NCBI RefSeq assembly: GCF_903064525.1
Contig: NZ_LR797830.1
Location: 1,426,001 to 1,490,000 of the forward strand
DNA length: 64,000 nucleotides
Reading direction: 5' to 3'
Origin: Methylacidimicrobium sp. AP8
Lineage (GTDB): Bacteria > Verrucomicrobiota > Verrucomicrobiia > Methylacidiphilales > Methylacidiphilaceae
In this document: positions 35,974 through 43,520 of the stretch, in pieces
Position numbering within the stretch: the stretch's first letter is position 1
Layout of the letters: every line of letters begins with the position of its first letter
The notes under the pieces: generated by a model
What the model saw: the letters and a program-made list of their open reading frames with translations, nothing else
What the model was told of the DNA's origin: nothing
Database searches by the model: none
Made by a program: the position numbers and the translations under genes

Positions 35974-37152
35974 CTAGAGGTTGAGCCGCTTTTGGAGGAT
36001 CACGGCACGATCAGTCCGCTCCCAGGTGAACGTATCCAGCTCGTCCACGCGCCCGAAGTGGCCGTAGTTGGTCGTCCGCCGGTAGATCGGCCGCAGTAAG
36101 GCGAGCTCCTCGATGATTTCCGCCGGCTTGAGCCGAAACGTCTCCCGGACCGCGTCGACGATCTTCTGCTCGTCCACCTTCCCGGTCCCGAACGTATCGA
36201 CGGCGATCGAAACCGGATCCGGATGGCCGATAGCGTAAGCTAGCTGCACCTCGGCGCGATCGGCCGCTCCCGACGCCACCACGTTCTTGGCGATGTATCG
36301 CGCCATGTAGGCCGCGCTCCGGTCGACTTTGGAGGGGTCCTTCCCGCTGAAGGCCCCGCCGCCGTGGCGACCCATCCCGCCGTAGGTGTCGACAATGATC
36401 TTCCTTCCCGTCAAGCCGCTGTCGGCCTCCGGCCCGCCGATCACGAACCTCCCGGTCGGATTAATGAAATAGCGGGTCGATCGATCCAGGAGATCGGGCG
36501 GGATCGCCTTGGCGATCACCTCGGAGAGGATGACATCGCGAATCGTGTCCTGTCCGACCTCCCGGGCATGTTGGGTCGAGACGACTACCGTCTCGACACG
36601 GATCGGCCGATAGCCTTCGTAGAGGAGGGAAACCTGGGCCTTCCCGTCGGGGCGGAGCCAGGGCACCACCCCCCGATGGCGAAGCTCGGAGAGCCGGCGG
36701 CAGAGGCGGTGGGCGAAGATAATGGGAGCGGGCATCAGCTCGGGCGTCTCGCGGCAGGCAAAGCCGAACATCATTCCCTGATCGCCCGCCCCCTGTATGC
36801 CGGGAGTCGCGGTGTGGGTGCCGTCCACCCCCTGGGCGATGTCCGGGCTCTGTTGCGTGAGCGCGTAGACGATCTGGAGCTTGTCGGCGTGGAAGATCTC
36901 GGCCGGCTCGTCATAGCCGATCTCCCGGACCCGCTCCCGGGCGATCCGGACATAGTCGAGCTTCGCCCGCGTAGTGACCTCCCCGGCCAGAACCAGGAGA
37001 TTGCTCTTGACAAGCGTCTCGCAGGCGACCCGGCTGTCCGGGTCTTGCTCCAGGCAGGCATCCAGGACGGAATCCGAAACGGCATCGCAGACCTTGTCGG
37101 GATGCCCTTCGGTCACCGATTCCGAAGCGAATACGTGTTTTCGAAAAGTCAC
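35974..37152 (-). CDS. metK: S-adenosylmethionine synthetase
   Basis: 392 residues. [52 protein letters not shown] and [14 protein letters not shown] are the standard active-site stretches. It makes SAM from methionine and ATP. I chose the GTG at 37152 because GGAG lies nine bases before it and the protein then begins [12 protein letters not shown] as in the family; the ATG 36 bases upstream (37188) adds 12 residues with no homology. The promoter and operator candidate lie between it and the divergent regulator. Confidence 0.97.
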   Translation of the reverse strand: MTFRKHVFASESVTEGHPDKVCDAVSDSVLDACLEQDPDSRVACETLVKSNLLVLAGEVTTRAKLDYVRIARERVREIGYDEPAEIFHADKLQIVYALTQQSPDIAQGVDGTHTATPGIQGAGDQGMMFGFACRETPELMPAPIIFAHRLCRRLSELRHRGVVPWLRPDGKAQVSLLYEGYRPIRVETVVVSTQHAREVGQDTIRDVILSEVIAKAIPPDLLDRSTRYFINPTGRFVIGGPEADSGLTGRKIIVDTYGGMGRHGGGAFSGKDPSKVDRSAAYMARYIAKNVVASGAADRAEVQLAYAIGHPDPVSIAVDTFGTGKVDEQKIVDAVRETFRLKPAEIIEELALLRPIYRRTTNYGHFGRVDELDTFTWERTDRAVILQKRLNL

Positions 37153-37193
37153 GCCGCCACTCCTACAAAGAAAGGGAAAGGTTGGCAAGCCAT

Positions 37194-37207
37194 TTATTGA
37201 TTGATAA
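37194..37207. promoter_or_regulatory. operator candidate for the SahR-like regulator
   Basis: TTAT-TGATTG-ATAA is an inverted repeat of 4-bp arms around six bases, in an AT-rich island inside GC-rich sequence. It covers part of the -10 box of the metK promoter candidate, so a bound repressor would block it. The match to any published SahR site cannot be checked here. Confidence 0.35.
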
Positions 37208-37228
37208 GCATATTCCGATGCATGACAA
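37201..37228 (-). promoter_or_regulatory. metK promoter candidate
   Basis: On the minus strand TTGTCA (5 of 6) and TATCAA (4 of 6) are 16 bases apart, which predicts a start near 37194 and a leader of about 40 bases before the GTG. It overlaps the first codons of the divergent regulator gene and the inverted repeat at 37194-37207. Confidence 0.45.
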
Positions 37229-38261
37229 ATCCTATCCTGCGCCCGCCGGTCGCGGCGACCGTCTTCGCCGCCTCTGGTCGCTGCTCGGGGATCTCACCCG
37301 ACTGCGCATCCTGGCCCTCTTGCAGAAGCAGGAACTTTCGGTGGCCGAGCTGTGCGAAATCCTCCAGGCGAGCCAGCCGGCCGTCTCCGGCCATCTCGCG
37401 CTGCTGCGCGCCGAAGGCCTGGTCCGGGTCCGCAAGCAAGGCCGAAAGGCTTTCTATTCCCTCCCGGCCGAACGGAGAGAGGATGAAGCCCGCCTCTCCG
37501 CGACCGCCCTCCTGCTGCTGGAGGAGTCGGAGGAGGCCGGCCGCGATCCCGAGCGGCTGCGCAAGGTGATCGAAAGGCGCAAGCGGCAAACCCGCGCCCA
37601 TTTCAACCGGATGGCGGGACGCTTGGGCGGAGCCGGCGGCTGCCCCGGCCGAGGATGGGCGGCCGTGGGCCCCCTCCTCGCCCGCCTCCTTCCTCCTGCA
37701 GTAATCGCCGATCTCGGCTGCGGGGAAGGATGGCTTTCGCAGCTGCTCGCCGAGCGGGCGAAACGGGTGATCGCGGTCGACATTTCCCCGCGGATGGTGG
37801 CTTTCGCTACCCGGGAAGCCAAGAAGAGGAGCTTTACGAACCTCGAGTTCCGCCTCGGGGATCTCCAAGACCCTCCCATCCCGCCCTCGAGTGTCGATGT
37901 CGCCGTCCTCAGCCAGGCGCTCCATCATGCCCCGAGCCCCGATCAAGCCGTGGCGGCGGCGTTCCGCATTTTGCGGCCGGGGGGCATCCTCGCCGTTCTC
38001 GACCTCTGCGAGCACTCCTTCGAAGATGCCCGCACGCTCTACGGCGACTACTGGCTCGGCTTCGCGGAGAGCGACTTGGAAAAGTGGTTGCTCGCCGCTG
38101 GGTTTACCGAAATCCGCATCCAGCCCCTCGAGCCCGACGCCGACCCTCCGCACCTCCGCGCCCTCTTGGCGAGCGCGACGAAGCCGAGCCTCCTCCCTGC
38201 GGAGGCCGGCGGTCGGCCACCGCAGCAGGTCGGCGAAAACAGCCGAGGCATCAGCGGCTGA
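37218..38261 (+). CDS. ArsR-family regulator fused to a SAM-dependent methyltransferase domain (SahR-like)
   Basis: 347 residues. The N-terminal winged helix (about 10-85) has [20 protein letters not shown] and [20 protein letters not shown]; no metal-binding cysteines are seen. From about 130 the C-terminal part is a class I methyltransferase with the SAM motif [19 protein letters not shown], then [11 protein letters not shown] and [13 protein letters not shown]. This is the architecture of SahR, which in Proteobacteria senses S-adenosylhomocysteine and controls methionine-cycle genes. The divergent metK-ahcY pair is exactly the expected target. Function here is inferred. The 3' end overlaps the convergent ACT gene by 11 bases. 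Confidence 0.87.
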   Translation: MHDKSYPAPAGRGDRLRRLWSLLGDLTRLRILALLQKQELSVAELCEILQASQPAVSGHLALLRAEGLVRVRKQGRKAFYSLPAERREDEARLSATALLLLEESEEAGRDPERLRKVIERRKRQTRAHFNRMAGRLGGAGGCPGRGWAAVGPLLARLLPPAVIADLGCGEGWLSQLLAERAKRVIAVDISPRMVAFATREAKKRSFTNLEFRLGDLQDPPIPPSSVDVAVLSQALHHAPSPDQAVAAAFRILRPGGILAVLDLCEHSFEDARTLYGDYWLGFAESDLEKWLLAAGFTEIRIQPLEPDADPPHLRALLASATKPSLLPAEAGGRPPQQVGENSRGISG

Positions 38262-38712
38262 TGTCCTTTTGCGAAAGCACCCGGAACTGATTGCGGATCA
38301 GAACCGAGGTGGCCAGCTCGTCGTCTTCCACCCGTAGCGCCAGAACCGCCTTCCCGTAGGGGCGCGTCATCAGCGGATAGCTGAAGTAGATGTTGATCTC
38401 CGCCTGCAGGAGGGTCGCCAGCAGCTTCCGCAAGTCTTCCGCGCTTTGGGGAAGCTCGACGGCGACCAGGGTCGACTCGTTGAAGGCGATAGTATGCTCC
38501 TGCAGAAGCGAGCGGGCATTGGTGGGATCGTCGACGACCAGCCGGATCACCGCGGCGTCGATCGAATCGAGGATCGTGAAGCCGACGATGTCGACTCCGC
38601 CGCCGGTCAGGATGCGCACCAGATCGAGCAACCGACCCGCCTTGTTTTCGACATAGACAGAGAATTGGGTGATTTTCTCCCTCTCTCCTTCCCGAGCCGT
38701 TTGCAATCCCAC
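38251..38712 (-). CDS. ACT-domain protein, tandem
   Basis: 153 residues made of two ACT-like units. The first begins TQFSVYVENKAGRLLDLVRI and the second ELPQSAEDLRKLLATLLQAE with INIYFSYPLMTRPYGKAVLA. ACT domains bind amino acids and regulate enzymes in amino acid metabolism. No catalytic domain is attached, so the partner is unknown. It is the last gene of the aminotransferase-side run on the minus strand, 131 bases after the aminotransferase. Confidence 0.85.
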   Translation of the reverse strand: MGLQTAREGEREKITQFSVYVENKAGRLLDLVRILTGGGVDIVGFTILDSIDAAVIRLVVDDPTNARSLLQEHTIAFNESTLVAVELPQSAEDLRKLLATLLQAEINIYFSYPLMTRPYGKAVLALRVEDDELATSVLIRNQFRVLSQKDISR

Positions 38713-38843
38713 AGCTGTCCCTCTCCGTTACCGCTCCTCTCGCCGGCCTATCCCGGACTCTTCGAACCGGAACGGGAGGCGGAAGTGCCTCTTTTGGAAG
38801 CTAGTATGCAAGGCACTGATCCCCAAGGCAAGCAGCGCCGCTT

Positions 38844-40115
38844 CTATCCCGTTCCTCCCCGATCCTCCGCGGCCAGGCTCTTCCTCGGGAAGTTCTTCCG
38901 CATCCACCAGGACATCCTTCCGACAGCCTCCTCCAGATCCTCCATCCGCGGGCTGAAGCTGCACCGGAGATACCCTTCACCGGAAGGTCCGAAAGCCGTC
39001 CCGGGAACCACAGCGACCCGCGCCTCGCGCAGGAGGCGCAGGGAGAACTCCTGGGAAGAGAGGCCGAAAGGAAAGACCGCCGGGAAGAGATAGAACGCTC
39101 CTTCCGGACAATGGCAGGGGAAGCCCAAGGAAGTGAGGGCGCGCCGGAGGTAATTCCTCTTGCGCCGGTAGGCCCGGCGCATCGCTTCGACTTCCCCCGC
39201 CCCGCGCTCCAGCGCCTCGATGCCGGCCTCTTGGCTCACGATCGGCGCGCAAAGCATCGCATATTGATGAATCTTGACCATCGCGGCGATCAAGTGGGCC
39301 GGGCCGCAGGCCCAGCCGAGACGAAAGCCGGTCATCGCGAAAGCCTTGGACAACCCGTTGAGCACGATCGTCCGGTCCTTCATTCCCGGAAGGGCGGCCA
39401 CGGAACGATGGCTCTTCTCATAGGTCAACTCGGCATAGATCTCATCCGAGAGAACCACCCAATTCTCCTTCCGGGCGATCGCCGCAATCTTCTCGAGGTC
39501 GTCCGCTTCGACGATCGACCCCGTAGGATTCGCCGGAGAATTGAGCAGCAACGCTTTGACTCCGGGTGCCGCCTTCTCCGCCACCTGTTCCGCCCGCAGC
39601 CGGAACCCGTCTTCGAACTGTGTCGGAATCCCGACGGGCACCCCGTGGGAGAGCACGATGCCGGGGGAGTAGGCGACGTAGCCGGGCTCGGCGAAAAGAA
39701 CCCTTTCCCCCGGGTTGAGGATCGCGCGCAAGGCGCAGTCGAGGGCTTCGGAGACTCCGACCGTCACCAGGATTTCCGCTTCCGGATCGTAGCGCACCCC
39801 GGTCAGCCGCTCCATGTAGGTGCTGATGGCCCTCCGCAGGCGAAGCAGGCCGAGATTGGAGGTGTAGCCGGTCTTTCCCGACTCGAGGGCGAAGATCGCC
39901 TGCTCGCGGATGCTCCAAGGGGTCGCCTCCCCCGGCTCTCCGATCCCGAGCGAGACAACGTCTTCCATTGACTGCACAAGGTCGAAAAAGTCGCGGATTC
40001 CGGAGCGAGGAAGATCGCGCACATGCCGCGCCACCAGCTGCTCCCCGCTGGGGAGGAACGGGAGGATGTTTTCCCCGCGGGCTTCAGGGGCTGGTCGCAT
40101 CAGGTTTCCCTTCAC
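38844..40115 (-). CDS. class I/II pyridoxal-phosphate aminotransferase
   Basis: 423 residues. SLGIGEPGEATPWSIREQAI, the cofactor-contact NSPANPTGSIVEADDL, LSDEIYAELTYE and the Schiff-base lysine region LNGLSKAFAMTGFRLGW follow fold-type I order. Typical of aspartate/aromatic aminotransferases; substrate cannot be fixed from sequence. Its ATG overlaps the stop of the Lrp-type regulator (ATGA), which suggests the regulator controls this pathway. Confidence 0.92.
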   Translation of the reverse strand: MKGNLMRPAPEARGENILPFLPSGEQLVARHVRDLPRSGIRDFFDLVQSMEDVVSLGIGEPGEATPWSIREQAIFALESGKTGYTSNLGLLRLRRAISTYMERLTGVRYDPEAEILVTVGVSEALDCALRAILNPGERVLFAEPGYVAYSPGIVLSHGVPVGIPTQFEDGFRLRAEQVAEKAAPGVKALLLNSPANPTGSIVEADDLEKIAAIARKENWVVLSDEIYAELTYEKSHRSVAALPGMKDRTIVLNGLSKAFAMTGFRLGWACGPAHLIAAMVKIHQYAMLCAPIVSQEAGIEALERGAGEVEAMRRAYRRKRNYLRRALTSLGFPCHCPEGAFYLFPAVFPFGLSSQEFSLRLLREARVAVVPGTAFGPSGEGYLRCSFSPRMEDLEEAVGRMSWWMRKNFPRKSLAAEDRGGTG

Positions 40116-40612
40116 GGGCTGACCGGCAGCCGCTCCGGGTTCGGGGAGTCCCCAACGAGCACTCCCTGCTCCTTATAGGTCCGCAACATGAAATGCGTCG
40201 CCGTGGAGGTCACTCCGCGCAGGGTCGCCAGCTTCTCCGAAACGAAGAGCGCGATATTCTGCAAGGTCGAACCTTCCAGGAAGACCAGCAGATCGTATCC
40301 CCCGCTCATCAGAAAGCAAGACGTGACCTCCGGATAGCGGGCAATCCTCCGGGCTAGCCGATCGAATCCTCCTCCCCGCTCCGGAACGACCTTGACCTCG
40401 ATCACGGCCTTCACCGTCCGGCGCTGCGCCTTCTCATCGTCGACGATCGCCTTGTAACCGAGGATCACCTTTTCTCTTTCCAGCCGGGCGATCTCCTCCC
40501 CGACGGCGGCCGGCTCGCAGTCCAAGAGCTTCGCCAAGGCTTCCGGCGAGCGCAGAGGGTTTTCCTCGAGCAGGCCGAGCAGCTCGGCCGAAAAGGAAGG
40601 GGCCTTGCTCAT
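40112..40612 (-). CDS. Lrp/AsnC-family regulator
   Basis: 166 residues. An N-terminal winged helix (about 8-60, RSPEALAKLLDCEPAAVGEE) and a C-terminal RAM domain with YPEVTSCFLMSGGYDLLVFL. Lrp-type proteins bind amino acids and regulate amino acid genes as octamers or higher oligomers. It overlaps prs at its start and the aminotransferase at its end, four bases each. Confidence 0.92.
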   Translation of the reverse strand: MSKAPSFSAELLGLLEENPLRSPEALAKLLDCEPAAVGEEIARLEREKVILGYKAIVDDEKAQRRTVKAVIEVKVVPERGGGFDRLARRIARYPEVTSCFLMSGGYDLLVFLEGSTLQNIALFVSEKLATLRGVTSTATHFMLRTYKEQGVLVGDSPNPERLPVSP

Positions 40613-41580
40613 AGGAACACCATCTTTCCGTCCACACGGAAGAGCGAAGAAACCGATTGACCGTTGTGGATCCGCTTGATCGCCTCGCCCAGCAGGGGAG
40701 CGACGTCGAGAACCGTCACCTTCAGCCCTTCGACCGGATGAATCGGCACGGTGTTGGTGGTAATGAGCTCCTCCAGGCAGGATTCTTGCAGCCGCTTGAT
40801 TCCCAGCGGGTTGAGAACCGCGTGGGAGATGCCGGCGAAGATGCGCCTGGCCCCCCTCTCCTTGAGGATCCGCGCCGCCGCGGTCACCGTCCCGGCCGTC
40901 TCCGTCAGGTCGTCCACGATGAGCACATCCCGGCCCTCCACCTCACCCACCAGGAATTGCGCCTCGGTATGCTCCGCGTCGACGCGGCGCTTGACGACCA
41001 GCGCCAGCCCGGCTCCCAGCAGCTCCGCGTAGCTCGACGCCAGCTTGATCCCGCCCACGTCGGGAGAGACGACGACCAGGTTGGACAGGCCCTTGGCCGC
41101 TAAGTACCGGTAGAGCACGGGCGCCGCGTAGAGGTGATCGACCGGGATATCGAAAAACCCCTGAATCTGCTGGGCGTGCAGATCGACGGTCAGCACGCGA
41201 TTGACCCCGGCGGCGACCAGCAGATTGGCTACCAGCTTCGCGGTGATCGGCACCCGCGGGCGGTCCTTGCGATCCTGCCGGGCGTAGCCGTAGAACGGGA
41301 TGACCGCCGTGACCCGGGCCGCGCTGGCTCTCCGGGCCGCATCGATCATGATCAGCAGTTCCATGATGTTGTGGTTGGTCGGCGGGCAGGTCGGCTGCAC
41401 CAGGAAAACATCCCGCCCCCGGATGTTTTCGTCGATCTTCACGAATGTCTCCCCGTCGGGAAACGAGGAGATCGTGGCCACCCCTAACGGGATGCCGATC
41501 GACTCCACGATCCGTTCCGCCAGCGGCCGGTTGGCGCTTCCCGAAAAGACCAGGAGCGGATTCCCTTTTTCTCCGTTCAT
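40609..41580 (-). CDS. prs: ribose-phosphate pyrophosphokinase
   Basis: 323 residues. LVFSGSANRPLAERIVESIG and SSFPDGETFVKIDENIRGRD start the protein, ARQDRKDRPRVPITAKLVAN contains the regulatory-flap residues, and the PRPP loop reads VLIVDDLTETAGTVTAAARI. It makes PRPP for nucleotides, histidine, tryptophan and NAD. In the same strand run as nadE further upstream. Confidence 0.98.
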   Translation of the reverse strand: MNGEKGNPLLVFSGSANRPLAERIVESIGIPLGVATISSFPDGETFVKIDENIRGRDVFLVQPTCPPTNHNIMELLIMIDAARRASAARVTAVIPFYGYARQDRKDRPRVPITAKLVANLLVAAGVNRVLTVDLHAQQIQGFFDIPVDHLYAAPVLYRYLAAKGLSNLVVVSPDVGGIKLASSYAELLGAGLALVVKRRVDAEHTEAQFLVGEVEGRDVLIVDDLTETAGTVTAAARILKERGARRIFAGISHAVLNPLGIKRLQESCLEELITTNTVPIHPVEGLKVTVLDVAPLLGEAIKRIHNGQSVSSLFRVDGKMVFL

Positions 41581-41909
41581 CGGTGACCGGGCCTCATTGT
41601 GCCGAGGTACGTCGGGGGCTTTTCCCCGAGACCCGGGTCATGACATCCAGCCGGAGAAGCAAAGGCCCGGGGCTCATGGCCGGCCGTTCTCCTCGGTTAC
41701 GCCGGCGAAGGGAGAAAAATGCTCGACTACGGCGAAAAAAGCCGTGCGGGCCTTCCCCCGGCCGGCCGGCCGCTTGCCCGTCCCTCCCATGCCGATCCGA
41801 GCGGCTTCCAGGATCTTGACCCATTCGGGCATAGGCGCCTGCATGATTGTTGGCCGGTCGCCGCTTTCCGGGGGCTTCCGGGCTGTTCGGACGTGCCCGA
41901 GGACCTCCT
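41581..41909. other. gap between prs and efp
   Basis: No gene is recognisable in these 329 bases. On the minus strand an imperfect GC hairpin (GCCG and CGGC arms with an inner CCC-GGG pair, about 41741-41762) is followed by six T (41735-41740 as A on the plus strand). It may be a terminator after efp, which would give prs a promoter of its own. Confidence 0.4.
41735..41762 (-). terminator. possible terminator downstream of efp
   Basis: A short imperfect GC stem is followed by TTTTTT then CGCC on the minus strand. The stem is interrupted, so confidence is low. Confidence 0.3.
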
Positions 41910-42467
41910 CTACGCGCGGCTCAAGTACTTCCCCTCGGCCGTGCTCACCTTGATCTTCTCCCCCTCCTTGATAAAGAGGGGAACCTGGACGCTCAAGCCG
42001 GTTTCGACCTCGGCCACCTTCATCACATTGGTCGCCGAATCCCCGCGGACCCCTTCCGGAGAGCTGACCACCTTCAAGGTCACCGTGGGCGGCAGCTCGA
42101 CGGCGGCCACCGCATCGTCGGTGAAGAGGAGATCGACCACCTGGTTTTCGGTCAGATAGTCTTTCGCCCTCCCGACCAGCTCCTCCGGAACCGATATGCT
42201 CTCATAGGTCTCCGGATCCATGAAGACGTAATCCTTGCCTTCGCGGTAGCTGTATTCGCACTTCTTCCGCGTCACCGTGACCAGCTCGACCTTGTCCGAG
42301 GAGCTGAACCGCTCCACCGAGGACCTTCCGGTCTTCAGGTTGCGCAAGGTCATCTGGACAAAAGCGCGCAGATTCCCCGGAGTCCGGTGCTGGGTTTCCA
42401 ACACGAGGCAGACCGCACCGTTGTGCCGGATCGCCTGCCCCTTGCTGACATCGCTTGCGTTCGTCAT
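41910..42467 (-). CDS. efp: elongation factor P with Asn at the modified-lysine position
   Basis: 185 residues with all three EF-P domains: KOW-like N-terminus, central OB domain ([18 protein letters not shown]) and the C-terminal [16 protein letters not shown] with [13 protein letters not shown]. The tip loop that reaches the peptidyl transferase centre, PGKGQAF in E. coli, reads PGNLRAF, so Asn32 stands where Lys34 is modified by EpmA/EpmB or where Arg32 is rhamnosylated. EF-P relieves stalling at proline runs; proline-rich proteins are common in this window. The modification state here is unknown. Confidence 0.96.
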   Translation of the reverse strand: MTNASDVSKGQAIRHNGAVCLVLETQHRTPGNLRAFVQMTLRNLKTGRSSVERFSSSDKVELVTVTRKKCEYSYREGKDYVFMDPETYESISVPEELVGRAKDYLTENQVVDLLFTDDAVAAVELPPTVTLKVVSSPEGVRGDSATNVMKVAEVETGLSVQVPLFIKEGEKIKVSTAEGKYLSRA

Positions 42468-42495
42468 ATGCGATCTTTTTTCTACGATCTTTTCT

Positions 42496-43467
42496 CTACA
42501 TCAACTTGTGCATGGCCAGATCCCGGGAATCGACCATCCCTACCGGCCGATTCTCCGCGTCGACCACGATCAGATCGTCAATGCGATGGGCTTCGAAAAG
42601 ATTGAGCACTTCCACCGCAAGCTTGTCAACCCGCACCGTGACCGGATGTCGGGTGATCACCGCCGAAAGCGGCAGATCCCCCACTCGGGGATCCCGCTCG
42701 TACCCGCGCACGAAATCTCCGTGCGTGAAGATCCCGGCCAGCACTCCGGCTCCGTCGACGACGACGGCCGCCCCCGCCCTCTTGCGATTCCACTGGTGCA
42801 ACGCTTCCTTCACCGAGGCCCCCTCGGACAGCACCACGATCTCCTCGCGCGAACGCATGATATCGCCGACGCGGAGCAAGAGATGGCGCCCCAAGGTTCC
42901 GCCCGGATGCAGGCGGGCGAAGTCTTCCTTTTGAAACCCCCGCTTTTCCAGAAGGACCATCGCCAGCGCGTCGCCGAGCGCCAACATCGCCGTCGTGCTC
43001 GACGTCGGCGCCAGATTGTGGGGACAGGCTTCCTTCTCGATCCGGACGTCGAGCACGGTGTCTGCGTTCTGCGCCAGAGTCGAGCGCAGATTGCCGGTAA
43101 TCGCGATCACCGAAACCTTCATCCGCTTCAGATAGGGAAGCAGGCGGACCAGCTCCTCGGTCTCGCCGCTGTAGCTCAGGGCCAAGGCGGCGTCGCCTTC
43201 GCAGGCGATGCCCAAGTCCCCATGAAAGGCGTCTACGGCGTTGAGCACCACGCTCGGCGCTCCCGTGCTCGCCAAGGTCGCCGCGATCTTCTGGCCGATA
43301 TGGCCCGATTTGCCGACTCCCACCACGATGATCTTGCGGTTGGCCGCCACCGCGTCGCACAGGCGCTGCACGGCCTCGGCAAAAGAGGCGCTCAGCTTCT
43401 TTTCCACCAGCCGGAGGGCGTCGATTTCGATTTCGAACACCCTCCTTCCCATCGCTACCAGGTCCAT
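42496..43467 (-). CDS. kdsD: D-arabinose-5-phosphate isomerase
   Basis: 323 residues, close to E. coli KdsD (328). The SIS domain has [40 protein letters not shown] and [20 protein letters not shown]; two CBS domains follow ([20 protein letters not shown] and [19 protein letters not shown]). It converts ribulose-5-phosphate to arabinose-5-phosphate, the first step to Kdo, so it indicates lipopolysaccharide and an outer membrane. The frame runs far upstream into mgtA, but the homology begins at [14 protein letters not shown] (43467). Confidence 0.96.
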   Translation of the reverse strand: MDLVAMGRRVFEIEIDALRLVEKKLSASFAEAVQRLCDAVAANRKIIVVGVGKSGHIGQKIAATLASTGAPSVVLNAVDAFHGDLGIACEGDAALALSYSGETEELVRLLPYLKRMKVSVIAITGNLRSTLAQNADTVLDVRIEKEACPHNLAPTSSTTAMLALGDALAMVLLEKRGFQKEDFARLHPGGTLGRHLLLRVGDIMRSREEIVVLSEGASVKEALHQWNRKRAGAAVVVDGAGVLAGIFTHGDFVRGYERDPRVGDLPLSAVITRHPVTVRVDKLAVEVLNLFEAHRIDDLIVVDAENRPVGMVDSRDLAMHKLM

Positions 43468-43520
43468 GAAGGGGCTTGATCGTACGGCCTGGCGGCCGGA
43501 AACACAACGGCCAATTCCGC

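Noticed and set aside
37153-37217. SAM or SAH riboswitch before metK
   Set aside because: The leader is about 40 bases and has no SAM-I, SAM-II or SAH aptamer pattern; control by the divergent regulator explains the locus better.
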